Assembly: GCA_019912545.1 (NCBI GenBank)
Contig: JAIOIK010000199.1
Coordinates: 1-37,398 of the forward strand
Length of the DNA stretch: 37,398 nucleotides
Direction: 5' to 3'
Origin: Ignavibacteria bacterium
GTDB taxonomy: Bacteria; Bacteroidota; Ignavibacteria; Tepidaquicellales; OLB5
Positions 26,291 to 33,688 of this stretch are shown in pieces. Under the pieces are notes generated by a model. It did not search any database and was not told the DNA's origin. It saw only the letters and a program-made list of their open reading frames with translations. The number at the start of each line of letters is the position of its first letter. The stretch's first letter is position 1. The translations under genes were made by a program, and so were the position numbers.

Positions 26291-26419
26291 CTTTAGAGTC
26301 TGTCTCAAAAGTTCTATTTTTCAGTGGCACAGACATTCTTGTCTGTGATTATTAATCATAAATGTTGTTTTCGACAGACAGGAATGTCTGCCCCACTGGT
26401 TTTGAGACGGCCTCCTTTA
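26291..26419. mobile_element. 119-bp MITE-like element with inverted ends and target duplication
   Basis: The element runs 26296-26414. Its ends GAGTCTGTCTCAAAA and (reverse complement) GAGGCCGTCTCAAAA match at 13 of 15 bases. It is flanked by CTTTA at 26291-26295 and 26415-26419; the shared stretch can be read as 7 bases (CCTTTAG) because the edges are ambiguous. The interior has two inverted 25-base arms (26322-26346 and 26374-26398, 22 of 25 matching), each of which can fold by itself around ACAGAC/GTCTGT-type stems. Removing it restores a palindrome-like CCTCCCCTTTAGGGAG. It encodes no transposase, so it would need one supplied from elsewhere in the genome. Confidence 0.7.
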
Positions 26420-26426
26420 GGGAGTG

Positions 26427-26460
26427 GTCAACGACTCCACGAGTCTGTTGACTCGTGGAG
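26427..26460. repeat. Overlapping, mutually exclusive hairpins
   Basis: CTCCACGAGT/ACTCGTGGAG (26435-26444 with 26451-26460, 6-base loop) is a perfect 10-bp hairpin. GTCAACGACTC (26427-26437) can instead pair with GAGTCTGTTGAC (26441-26452) with one bulge. The two structures share bases and cannot form together. It lies just past the stop of the OB-fold gene on the minus strand. Confidence 0.6.
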
Positions 26461-26470
26461 GTGGGGCACT

Positions 26471-28720
26471 TTACTTTACCAATACCATTTTCTTAACTTC
26501 ACGGAATTTATCACCTTCGAATGTTTTTGCATCCATTACATAAATGTACATTCCCGAAGCGAGATTTGACCCATTTATCTTCACTTCATAGCGTCCTTTG
26601 TTTTGAATTCCGTCAACAAGTCTTAATACTTCCTGCCCAAGCAGGTTATATACCTTCAAAGACACTTCTGCATTTACAGGCAGATTGTAAACAATGTTTG
26701 TAGTCGGATTGAACGGATTCGGATAATTCTGCTTAAGCCAGAATGCAGTTGCGATCTCGGTAATAGGCGCTATACCAATTACTGTTCCAAAATCTGCATT
26801 GGTTCTTGGTACCAATTTATATCTTCCGAAAGCATAATACAACACGCCTTGAAGTGAATTTATTCCATCCCATTTCCACAGTAAATCGCCAGCCAAAGTA
26901 GTATCATAATAATTTGCTTTTGCGGGATCCCATCCATTAACATAACTATGATTTCCGTCCTGTAACTCAATTCTTGCTTCAACATTCTCACCGGGATACA
27001 CTACAAAAATTTCTCCGTAATTTCTTCTGAATGAAGTATCCGGAATCGGGAATTCGCTTGTGCAGCCGGAAAGAGAAGGTGAATTTACACAGCTAATAAC
27101 ACATTGATTATTGAATCTTATAAGAACGCTTTCCCATTTTTCAACGGTAGTATCACCATCAACTTTGTTATCGGCTACTACTGCCGGAGTTAGTACTTCA
27201 AATGCAGGAACAGTACCAGTGCCCAGATTCTGAATATCACCCGGTGTTGCAATGTTAATTCTTGTCATTCCGTTTGATTCTTCAACTGTTCCTCTTATTC
27301 TGACTCTCTGGCCTTTGACAAGCGGGTCAGTTGCATTACCGTTTATCCACAGGCCGCTCCATCCGCCTGCTATTGAGCCGTCCTGAATTATTACTCTTCT
27401 TGGAGAAGTCTGTGTCCCTCCAACACTGGTAAACGAAAACGCCGGGATATCAGAAGTATCACAAGTTACTATACCTTCAGTTGTTACGTCATAGCCATTG
27501 TAGCCTGAAAAGCCGCCGTTATTTGGAGTGTACTGTATATCTTTGATAGTCATCGTATCATTTGTTCTTACATAATAGAAGTAAGTCGATTTCCCTGTAT
27601 CTGAAGGACTTAATCTAAACGCCCCTTGATTATCTTTTGCTTTGATAAAGTACTCAACAAGTGTGCCAAGCGTCTGCGCAGGCATTGTACCGGAATATAT
27701 ATTGCCGGAAGGAGTCATTGCTATTCTGTTATAAGCCCCTTTGTTTACCCTGTAAAAAAGCTGACAGCTATCTACAGAAAGCGGATGATCAAGAGTATCT
27801 GCAACTACTGCATTTACCTGAACTGTGTTTACAGGTTTCGGAACTCCCGGAATCCTGTTCACACTGCTTATAAAAGGTGGGGTATTGCCAAGCACCAGAT
27901 CATTTGGATAAATAGGCACAATAACAAACGGATATAATCCGCCGCCGCCATCAGCGTAAGCGCTGTTTATAATTACTCCCCTGATAGAAGTAACTATTGC
28001 ACCGATCGAAGGAGGCGTCCAGTTCACAAAGCCTGTATCATTGGGAGCAATGGAAAAGAAATTAGAAAAATCCCTGAGATAAATAAAATTTCCGTTTGCA
28101 TCCAGTAGCCTTCTTATATTTCTTGCACCGTTTGGACTTTGGGGACCGATAGTTAAATTTGTCATCTGAACGTACATGCCTTCGTATTTTTCACCAGTTA
28201 CAAAACGCACTGTTCCAAGTGAATCGAAGTCTGTTATATTTACATTAATTGGTGTTGGACGCTTTTTAATAGTCGGTAATTCAGTCACAATTACAGTTGT
28301 ATCAAGAGTTAACTGAGTTGAGCCCGATGAAATTATATCAGGAAACTCAGCAACAAACCCTCTCAAAGTTACTTTCGAACCTGTATCAAGTGATGTGAAC
28401 TGTGTATTTGCAGTTATGCTTGGCTGTCTTACTATAATACCGCCAAAAACAGCACCGGTTGTATCCTGTATATATGCCGTTCTGCTTGTTGTACCTCTAA
28501 GCAAAACCCTGTTATCTATGCCTGCTTTTACAAGCGGTGGAGCGACCACTCTACCGGTAACTGTAACGGTATCGCCTACTTTAAGTGACCTGTCGTGACC
28601 GATCAAAAGTGAATCATTCGGCACGGTTTGAACTTCCATTATTGTTGCATTATATAAAAAGTAAAAGCCAACAGCCATAATTGCTGCAAGCCCTAAAAGA
28701 TATGGTATTATCCGTTTCAT
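26471..28720 (-). CDS. Triple OB-fold/Fn3 secreted protein with T9SS sorting domain
   Basis: The 749-residue protein opens with a membrane segment or long signal peptide (about 4-24). Two OB-fold-type domains follow (about 45-160 and 160-290; patterns VGDTVTVTGRVV...AYIQDTTGAVFGG and KVTLRGFVAEF). A Fn3-like domain occupies about 290-395, and a third OB-fold about 395-505 (VTTEGIVTCDTSD, RVRIRGTVEE). The sorting domain near 660-749 has LKQNYPNPFNPTTNIVYNLP and ends KKMVLVK. The OB-folds resemble the N-terminal part of the HKD protein in the same cluster, suggesting a shared ancestor or ligand. No catalytic motif is recognised. It is probably surface exposed. Confidence 0.82.
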   Translation of the reverse strand: MKRIIPYLLGLAAIMAVGFYFLYNATIMEVQTVPNDSLLIGHDRSLKVGDTVTVTGRVVAPPLVKAGIDNRVLLRGTTSRTAYIQDTTGAVFGGIIVRQPSITANTQFTSLDTGSKVTLRGFVAEFPDIISSGSTQLTLDTTVIVTELPTIKKRPTPINVNITDFDSLGTVRFVTGEKYEGMYVQMTNLTIGPQSPNGARNIRRLLDANGNFIYLRDFSNFFSIAPNDTGFVNWTPPSIGAIVTSIRGVIINSAYADGGGGLYPFVIVPIYPNDLVLGNTPPFISSVNRIPGVPKPVNTVQVNAVVADTLDHPLSVDSCQLFYRVNKGAYNRIAMTPSGNIYSGTMPAQTLGTLVEYFIKAKDNQGAFRLSPSDTGKSTYFYYVRTNDTMTIKDIQYTPNNGGFSGYNGYDVTTEGIVTCDTSDIPAFSFTSVGGTQTSPRRVIIQDGSIAGGWSGLWINGNATDPLVKGQRVRIRGTVEESNGMTRINIATPGDIQNLGTGTVPAFEVLTPAVVADNKVDGDTTVEKWESVLIRFNNQCVISCVNSPSLSGCTSEFPIPDTSFRRNYGEIFVVYPGENVEARIELQDGNHSYVNGWDPAKANYYDTTLAGDLLWKWDGINSLQGVLYYAFGRYKLVPRTNADFGTVIGIAPITEIATAFWLKQNYPNPFNPTTNIVYNLPVNAEVSLKVYNLLGQEVLRLVDGIQNKGRYEVKINGSNLASGMYIYVMDAKTFEGDKFREVKKMVLVK

Positions 28721-28782
28721 AACTGTTATTATTTAATTGTTTGATTTTATTTTGCTTTGTTCTAGTTTCAAGCAATTTACTT

Positions 28783-28850
28783 GTCATTCCTGCGAAAGCA
28801 GGAATCTTAGTTTTTATTTTTAATAGATTCCGCATCAAGTGCGGAATGAC
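28783..28850. repeat. GTCATTCC/GGAATGAC double-hairpin element, intact copy
   Basis: Ends GTCATTCC and GGAATGAC are inverted copies of each other. Inside lie two hairpins, ATTCCTGC-gaaa-GCAGGAAT (28786-28805) and ATTCCGCA-tcaag-TGCGGAAT (28827-28847), joined by an AT-rich spacer. It lies in the 156-bp spacer between two envelope genes. A second, altered copy is at 31164-31247. Confidence 0.8.
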
Positions 28851-28876
28851 AATGCATAGTGAATAAAGCTCAAGAT

Positions 28877-30979
28877 CTACTTTATCACCAAAAACTTTCC
28901 CTTTTTGATAAATCCGGTTTTCTGGTTCTTCACTGTAAACAGGTATAATCCTGTCGCAATTGCCTGATCATCCTTTGAAATCAAGTCCCACGCATGCTCG
29001 CCGCCCGATAGGATCTGAGTTCCATCAGCAAAAGTCTTAAACCACTGAATATCACTTCCGTTGTATGACTTTGAATCATGACTGAACTTCTCAACAACAT
29101 CACCGGCTACTGTATAAATAGTAACCTCGGCAAGTTCAGGCAAATTATAGAAATAAATTTTTCTTTCGCGCTCCTGCTGTCCATCCCATGCTGCTTTAAC
29201 GTAATATGGATTCGGATATACTCCAATTGGAGTAGCTTCATCTTCAGTATTGGGTGAGCCGGGTATAATTCTAAATGAATTGCCTAGCAAGCTGCTTTCA
29301 AGCGATTCTAGTCCGTTTGCAGAGTCACCTCTATCATATGCAGTTAAAGCATACACATACTGCCATCCGTTTAGCTGGCTGTTATATTCAAACCTGTACC
29401 AGTACCTGTTTGTATCACCTGGGAAAGTTTGCGGCTGGTTAAGCTTAATATAATTGAACCCGGTATTATTGCCAATATCATTGATGCTGTCAAAATCTCC
29501 GTTGAGCACAAATGATGATAACAAAGAAGTAGTCAGTGATACATCGGCTCCTGCATTTGTTCTGTAAATTCTGTAACCTTCAAAATCCGCGCCTAGTGAT
29601 ATAGGATCAATGCTTTTTTCCGCGTTGTCAGACCAGTAAACAGTGACCTTACGGTCTTCATTTAATACTTTGGCTTTTGGAGAATTTGGCGGCGCAGGAA
29701 GCAAATACCTGTCTAAAAAGTTATTACCATTAATATCTTCACCCGGGTCAAGCCTGCCGTTTCCGTTTTTGTCTTCGCCGTTATAAGCTTTCTGGCACCA
29801 GTCAGCGTGGCTTCTAAGCTCTGCGCGCTGGTAAGTAGAATCCCATTGCTGAGGATCGTTCCCGGATTTCTTTGAGCAGATTATGCCGAATACAACTTCA
29901 AGAGTATCCATATAATTGAGCGATGTATAAGGACCGCCTGCAACAAGTATCGATCTGTTTGACGGCTGCCTGATCTGAGATACAATTGTCGGATTTATTT
30001 TTGTTGTTCCGGTAAAATATCCCTTCATTTTGCCGTATCTTCCGGTCTGAGTAACAGAACCTTCATCACTCTGCGGAGCAAAATATACCGGGTCAACTGT
30101 GTTTCGGAACTGCCACGTAACAAAATTTCTGCCTGTTGGAATTGTATCTGCCATTGTTGGGCCATAAGGGGTTGAACCAAGAAACTTTACCCCAATGTAG
30201 CTGTTGGTAAACCCGATATCTCCGGCAGCGTCAAACTCATACCCCATATTATAGAGGCTATCCCATCCGTTGCCGCCTTTTGTGTAGAAGGAAGAGCCGC
30301 CCGGTCTTGTTACCTGTGTATTCCTCACAACTAAATCAGTCCACATTCCTGTAAAGAGACTGTCTATCCTTGTGTTATCACCCCTGTATCCAATGTTTAT
30401 AATACGATAACGAAGGATAACGAAAAAATCAGCGTAAGGATAGTTCCAGCAATATGACTGCTGAATAATTTTCAACCCCATAGGTGTGTGGTTTACAATA
30501 ACCTGTCCCCCAATGGTTGTAGAAGTATCGGTATATTCGCAGATAAAATCCTGGTGTGAAATTGCACTTGGTGAATAGAATGGGGAAGTGAGAAGTGATG
30601 ATTTTTGAGTGATTGTCTGTCCGGCAGCATTTGTGTATTCAAATCCTTCGCCGCGGTTGGATGAAGATGCGTCTAGTGCCCCGGTTGTGACTCTGATTAC
30701 GCCGCTTTTATATCCGCCAATCCACAGACCTCCATCAAATAAATGCTCTATTTGTGAACCTTTAGGGTATTCGCAAGAAGGCTGACCCGGCCATAATGTA
30801 AATCCGTGCCCTATCGTGCCAAAGTTGGTTATAGTTAAACCAATATTACCAACATTCGTGAATTTATTCACATCGTCGTCAGCTTCCGCAAACCCGCCAT
30901 ACATCATAATATAGAACAGGAGGGCAGAAATGGAATATTTAACAATACGGTTAAACAAAGAACCGGTATAAATTCTCAT
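28877..30979 (-). CDS. Secreted Ca-loop/Fn3 protein with FlgD-like C-terminal domain
   Basis: The 700-residue protein has a predicted signal peptide (residues about 11-32, ending GGFAEA). A large unassigned N-terminal region follows, rich in aromatic and glycine residues. An EF-hand/dockerin-like calcium loop lies at 403-423 (DKNGNGRLDPGED, then INGNNFLD), then a Fn3-like domain (about 428-560). The C-terminal domain begins GVYPNPYYVKAAW near 590, has VTIYTVAGDVVEKF, and ends KKGKFLVIK. It looks like a variant FlgD-like/T9SS sorting domain without the usual NPFNP block. It is the first gene of the seven-gene envelope cluster. Role unknown; a structural or adhesive surface protein is likely. 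Confidence 0.78.
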   Translation of the reverse strand: MRIYTGSLFNRIVKYSISALLFYIMMYGGFAEADDDVNKFTNVGNIGLTITNFGTIGHGFTLWPGQPSCEYPKGSQIEHLFDGGLWIGGYKSGVIRVTTGALDASSSNRGEGFEYTNAAGQTITQKSSLLTSPFYSPSAISHQDFICEYTDTSTTIGGQVIVNHTPMGLKIIQQSYCWNYPYADFFVILRYRIINIGYRGDNTRIDSLFTGMWTDLVVRNTQVTRPGGSSFYTKGGNGWDSLYNMGYEFDAAGDIGFTNSYIGVKFLGSTPYGPTMADTIPTGRNFVTWQFRNTVDPVYFAPQSDEGSVTQTGRYGKMKGYFTGTTKINPTIVSQIRQPSNRSILVAGGPYTSLNYMDTLEVVFGIICSKKSGNDPQQWDSTYQRAELRSHADWCQKAYNGEDKNGNGRLDPGEDINGNNFLDRYLLPAPPNSPKAKVLNEDRKVTVYWSDNAEKSIDPISLGADFEGYRIYRTNAGADVSLTTSLLSSFVLNGDFDSINDIGNNTGFNYIKLNQPQTFPGDTNRYWYRFEYNSQLNGWQYVYALTAYDRGDSANGLESLESSLLGNSFRIIPGSPNTEDEATPIGVYPNPYYVKAAWDGQQERERKIYFYNLPELAEVTIYTVAGDVVEKFSHDSKSYNGSDIQWFKTFADGTQILSGGEHAWDLISKDDQAIATGLYLFTVKNQKTGFIKKGKFLVIK

Positions 30980-31333
30980 TCAGTGATTTTAGACTCTTAT
31001 TTTTTTGATAATTCGATGTGTAATCTGCCGGAATACGCCCGGCGAGATCTTAGCAATTAACCCAAATTTGCTAATATAAAATAGGCAAAGTCCGTTATAA
31101 AATCAATTCTTATTTTATTAGTTTGATTTTGAGGTAGTGGGGTATTTTCATACCGTTTAGTTTGTCGTTTCCGCCTGTACGGGCTGGCCTGCGAAAGCAG
31201 GAATCTTGCATGATTTTAGTAAGATTCCGCATCAAGTGCGGAATGACAAGGGTGCACAATTTGAGAACACCACTACCGATTTAAATCTCCTGCAAATATC
31301 CGTTAAAAAAACAAGCTGTAATTTAGTTTCCGG
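30980..31333. other. Spacer with nested repeats between envelope cluster and riboflavin genes
   Basis: The 354-bp spacer holds no gene. It has TTAGCAA/TTGCTAA (31050-31074), then GGTAGTGG (31133-31140) and its inverted partner CCACTACC (31270-31277), which enclose an altered double-hairpin element (31164-31247). It separates two minus-strand transcription units. Confidence 0.75.
31164..31247. repeat. GTCATTCC/GGAATGAC double-hairpin element, altered copy
   Basis: The right hairpin (ATTCCGCA-tcaag-TGCGGAAT) and the right end GAATGAC match the copy at 28783-28850. The left arm is interrupted by about 17 bp carrying GCCTGTACGGGC, so its first hairpin starts CCTGCGAAAGCAGG. The whole copy lies between GGTAGTGG and CCACTACC. 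Confidence 0.7.
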
Positions 31334-31987
31334 TTAAGGTTTCATTAGCTTCTTAATCCTTGGATTTGCAGCCAGAAGATTGAGCACATACTTGCCCAGA
31401 AAATCAAATTCCAGATTAACCCTATCACCCTTTTTTAGCTTGCCAAATAATGTATAATTATAAGTATATGGTATTATCGCTACTTTGATCTCAAAGAAAT
31501 TGCCTTTTGGCTTTGTTACTTCGGCAACCGTTAGACTTACACCATCAACGGCAATTGAACCCACATAAATTACAAATTGCGCATGTTTTTTATGTATTTT
31601 GATCCAATATTCCCAGTTATCCGAATCCTTTTTCCCTTTTGCTTTGATCTGCTTAACAGAGGTTACAACTCCGGTATCATCAATATGCCCGAAGACAAAA
31701 TGGCCGCCGATTTTCTTGTTAAGCGTTAGTGAGCCTTCAAGATTTACTTCGTCACCTGTTTTTAGTTCGCCAATGTTTGTCTTTTTGAGTGTTTCATGCA
31801 TGGAAGTGAATTCAAATTCTCTTTTGCCTTTTGAAGTAACCGTGTGGCAAACACCGTTTATGCATACGCTATCACTTTTTGCAAGAGTTTTTGCGATTGA
31901 TTTAGACCTGACAGTAAATTTAAATCCTTCTCCTGTTGCGGCCTTCTTTGTTACGATCCCTTTTTCTTCTACAATTCCTGTAAACAT
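31334..31987 (-). CDS. ribE: Riboflavin synthase alpha chain
   Basis: The 217-residue protein starts MFTGIVEEKG, the invariant start of riboflavin synthase, and has two lumazine-binding barrel repeats (about 1-96 and 97-200). Family motifs include INGVCHTV (repeat 1), GHFVFGHIDDTGVV and VDGVSLTV (repeat 2). It dismutates two 6,7-dimethyl-8-ribityllumazine molecules to riboflavin in the cytoplasm. It starts 4 bp after ribD, so the two are co-transcribed. RibBA and RibH are not in the window. The gene symbol ribC is used for the same enzyme in some species. Confidence 0.96.
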   Translation of the reverse strand: MFTGIVEEKGIVTKKAATGEGFKFTVRSKSIAKTLAKSDSVCINGVCHTVTSKGKREFEFTSMHETLKKTNIGELKTGDEVNLEGSLTLNKKIGGHFVFGHIDDTGVVTSVKQIKAKGKKDSDNWEYWIKIHKKHAQFVIYVGSIAVDGVSLTVAEVTKPKGNFFEIKVAIIPYTYNYTLFGKLKKGDRVNLEFDFLGKYVLNLLAANPRIKKLMKP

Positions 31988-31991
31988 TTTT

Positions 31992-33071
31992 TTATTTTTT
32001 GATATTTACCAGTACATCTGTACCGGAGGTGTAATAGTTAAACTGCTTAAAATTTTTAAACTGATTTGGGATGCTAAATGCTTCGATTCCGCTGCCCATT
32101 ATTTTTGGAGCTATGAATATCATAAACTCATCAACCAGGTTTTTCTTAATAAATTCACTGTATGTAAAACTTCCGCCTTCAACCATTATGCTTGAAACTC
32201 CGATTGAAGCAAGTTTCTTCAATGCATCATTAATATCAATTATTCCATTTGTTGATTTGCAGTAAATTATTTTGACCCCAAGTTTCTCAAGTCCCTTGAT
32301 CCTGCTTATGTTCGCAAGATGCGATGTTATCATGATCGTGTTAGCTGAGAATCTGCCGGCGAATACTTTATTCTTTAAACTCAATTCTGCTTTTTTATCT
32401 ATTACAACTCTGATTGGATCTCTGCCTTTTATCATCCTCACCGTCAGTTCAGGGTTATCATGTTTTACGGTATTTTTGCCCACAAGCACTGCATCATAAT
32501 TTGCTCTTAATGCATGTACAAGTCTTCTGGACTTGGGTGAACTTATCCATTTTGAACGGTTTTTAATATCAGCGATCTTACCGTCAAGCGTCTGCGCAGT
32601 TTTTATCATTACATATGGCAATCCTGTAGTGACAAGCTTAAAGAAGAACCTGTTTATTTCGCGGCACTCTTCTTCCAGTACTCCAACTTTAACTTCTATG
32701 CCGCTATTCTTCAGCAGTCGAATGCCCTTACCTGCAACTAAATGGTAAGGATCTTTAATCCCGATCACTACCCTTGAGAATTTATGCTCAACAATAAGGT
32801 TTGAGCAGGGTGGAGTCTTGCCAAAGTGAGCGCATGGTTCAAGATTCACAAAAAGCTCGGCTCCTTTAAGGCTGATCCCTTTTTTCAATGCGCTGTTTAT
32901 CGCAGCACGCTCTGCATGAAACGCTCCGTATTTTTTATGGAATCCTTCTGCAACTATCTTGCCGTTTTTTACAATTACACATCCAACAAGCGGATTTGGT
33001 GAAACATACCCGGCACCCTTACCTGCAAGCTCAATACAGCGTTCCATGAATATTTCATCGCGAGTGGGCAT
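31992..33071 (-). CDS. ribD: Bifunctional pyrimidine deaminase/reductase RibD
   Basis: The 359-residue protein has an N-terminal zinc deaminase domain with H52-A-E54 and the PCAHFGKTPPC cluster (Cys80, Cys89). The C-terminal NADPH-dependent reductase domain has VLVGKNTVKHDNPELTVR and VEGGSFTYSEF. It performs the two middle steps of riboflavin synthesis, deamination of the pyrimidine and reduction of the ribosyl side chain. Length and domain order are standard and all metal ligands are present. It lies 4 bp upstream of ribE and 9 bp downstream of the RAYT gene, so any promoter must lie beyond or inside the RAYT gene unless one is hidden in its coding region. Confidence 0.96.
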   Translation of the reverse strand: MPTRDEIFMERCIELAGKGAGYVSPNPLVGCVIVKNGKIVAEGFHKKYGAFHAERAAINSALKKGISLKGAELFVNLEPCAHFGKTPPCSNLIVEHKFSRVVIGIKDPYHLVAGKGIRLLKNSGIEVKVGVLEEECREINRFFFKLVTTGLPYVMIKTAQTLDGKIADIKNRSKWISSPKSRRLVHALRANYDAVLVGKNTVKHDNPELTVRMIKGRDPIRVVIDKKAELSLKNKVFAGRFSANTIMITSHLANISRIKGLEKLGVKIIYCKSTNGIIDINDALKKLASIGVSSIMVEGGSFTYSEFIKKNLVDEFMIFIAPKIMGSGIEAFSIPNQFKNFKQFNYYTSGTDVLVNIKK

Positions 33072-33080
33072 TATTATTCT

Positions 33081-33623
33081 CTAGGAAAAAAATTCATCAT
33101 TATTCCATCTTATTGGATTATATATAATATATTCTCTCTCATTATCAAGTTCTTTTTCATCTCTTATTACGCGATCATAGAAGCTATCTTGCCATTTGAA
33201 ATCCTTATTAATTTCTTTTCTAATTCTTTTTGTGCAGATTGATTTAAATTGCCCGACGATTGATCCTAATGAATCCGGTTTTAGAGTTCCATTTGTAGAG
33301 ACGACCCGGTGGGTCGTCTCACTTGAAGTGTTGTTTCGATTATTTCCAGGATTATCCATCAAAGCTATAATTGCATGAAAATGATTCGGCATAACTACAA
33401 ATTGATCTAAAATTACATAATTTCTGACTTCGGGAGTTTTAAGCCATTCTTCAGTTACAATCCTTCCTTCAGGTGATACAATCATTTCCTGGTTGTATAT
33501 CCTGCCAAAATAATGTTTCATACCATTCGTGCAAATCGTAATAAAATATGATGATGGTATCGAATAATCCCAACCTTTTAACCGGGCCGATTCAATTCTA
33601 TATTTATTCCTGAATAATGTCAC
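33081..33623 (-). CDS. REP-associated tyrosine transposase (RAYT, Y1/IS200-like)
   Basis: The 180-residue protein has the HUH motif HFH at 81-83 (VVMPNHFHAII), a probable catalytic Tyr149 in QDSFYDRVIRDEKEL, and the conserved family ending YIIYNPIRW (165-173). RAYTs cut and join single-stranded palindromic REP sequences and are domesticated relatives of IS200 transposases. The start is GTG at 33623. Residues 102-110 (ETTHRVVST) are encoded by a perfect copy of the AGACGACCC palindrome, in the variable linker between the HUH strand and the DSLGSIVGQFKS helix. Another copy lies 15 bp upstream of the start. The gene stops 9 bp before ribD, so it may drive or carry riboflavin gene expression. All catalytic residues appear intact. 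Confidence 0.9.
   Translation of the reverse strand: MTLFRNKYRIESARLKGWDYSIPSSYFITICTNGMKHYFGRIYNQEMIVSPEGRIVTEEWLKTPEVRNYVILDQFVVMPNHFHAIIALMDNPGNNRNNTSSETTHRVVSTNGTLKPDSLGSIVGQFKSICTKRIRKEINKDFKWQDSFYDRVIRDEKELDNEREYIIYNPIRWNNDEFFS
33298..33320 (-). repeat. RAYT-linked REP palindrome inside the RAYT coding region
   Basis: Arms GAGACGACCC and GGGTCGTCTC (10 bp, perfect) with a 3-base loop, reading GGT on the plus strand. It is in frame in the RAYT gene and adds no stop. It lies in opposite orientation to the copy at 33638-33658. Confidence 0.9.
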
Positions 33624-33637
33624 TTTTGCTTTACTTT

Positions 33638-33658
33638 AGACGACCCACCGGGTCGTCT
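33638..33658 (+). repeat. RAYT-linked REP palindrome upstream of the RAYT start
   Basis: Arms AGACGACCC and GGGTCGTCT (9 bp, perfect), loop ACC, followed by CTAC. It sits 15 bp upstream of the RAYT GTG, the usual location of a REP paired with its RAYT. In the transcript the hairpin would be close to the RAYT ribosome-binding region. Confidence 0.9.
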
Positions 33659-33688
33659 CTACAAAAAATATTAAAAAAGCGAATTCAG

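Larger units (their letters stand above)
26142..26470. other. Spacer made almost entirely of nested palindromic elements
   Basis: This 329-bp spacer lies between two minus-strand envelope genes. From left to right it holds an interrupted composite palindrome (26195-26258), a MITE-like insertion in another palindrome (26291-26419) and a pair of overlapping hairpins (26427-26460). No gene of its own is credible. Confidence 0.8.

Noticed and set aside
25534-26355. Long plus-strand open frame of 273 codons
   Set aside because: It is antisense to the lipoprotein gene and runs into the repeat-rich spacer; it has no recognisable domain, and the minus-strand frame has a clear signal peptide and family features.
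26296-26414. Small coding gene in the MITE-like element
   Set aside because: Both strands are interrupted or too short for a plausible protein, and the inverted arms explain the sequence better.
31599-32195. Plus-strand open frame of 198 codons over ribE and ribD
   Set aside because: It lies antisense to two unmistakable enzymes and has no motif or ribosome-binding site.
33072-33688. FMN riboswitch upstream of the riboflavin genes
   Set aside because: The spacers before ribD and before the RAYT gene are too short, and none of the conserved RFN-element segments is visible; only the REP palindrome is present.
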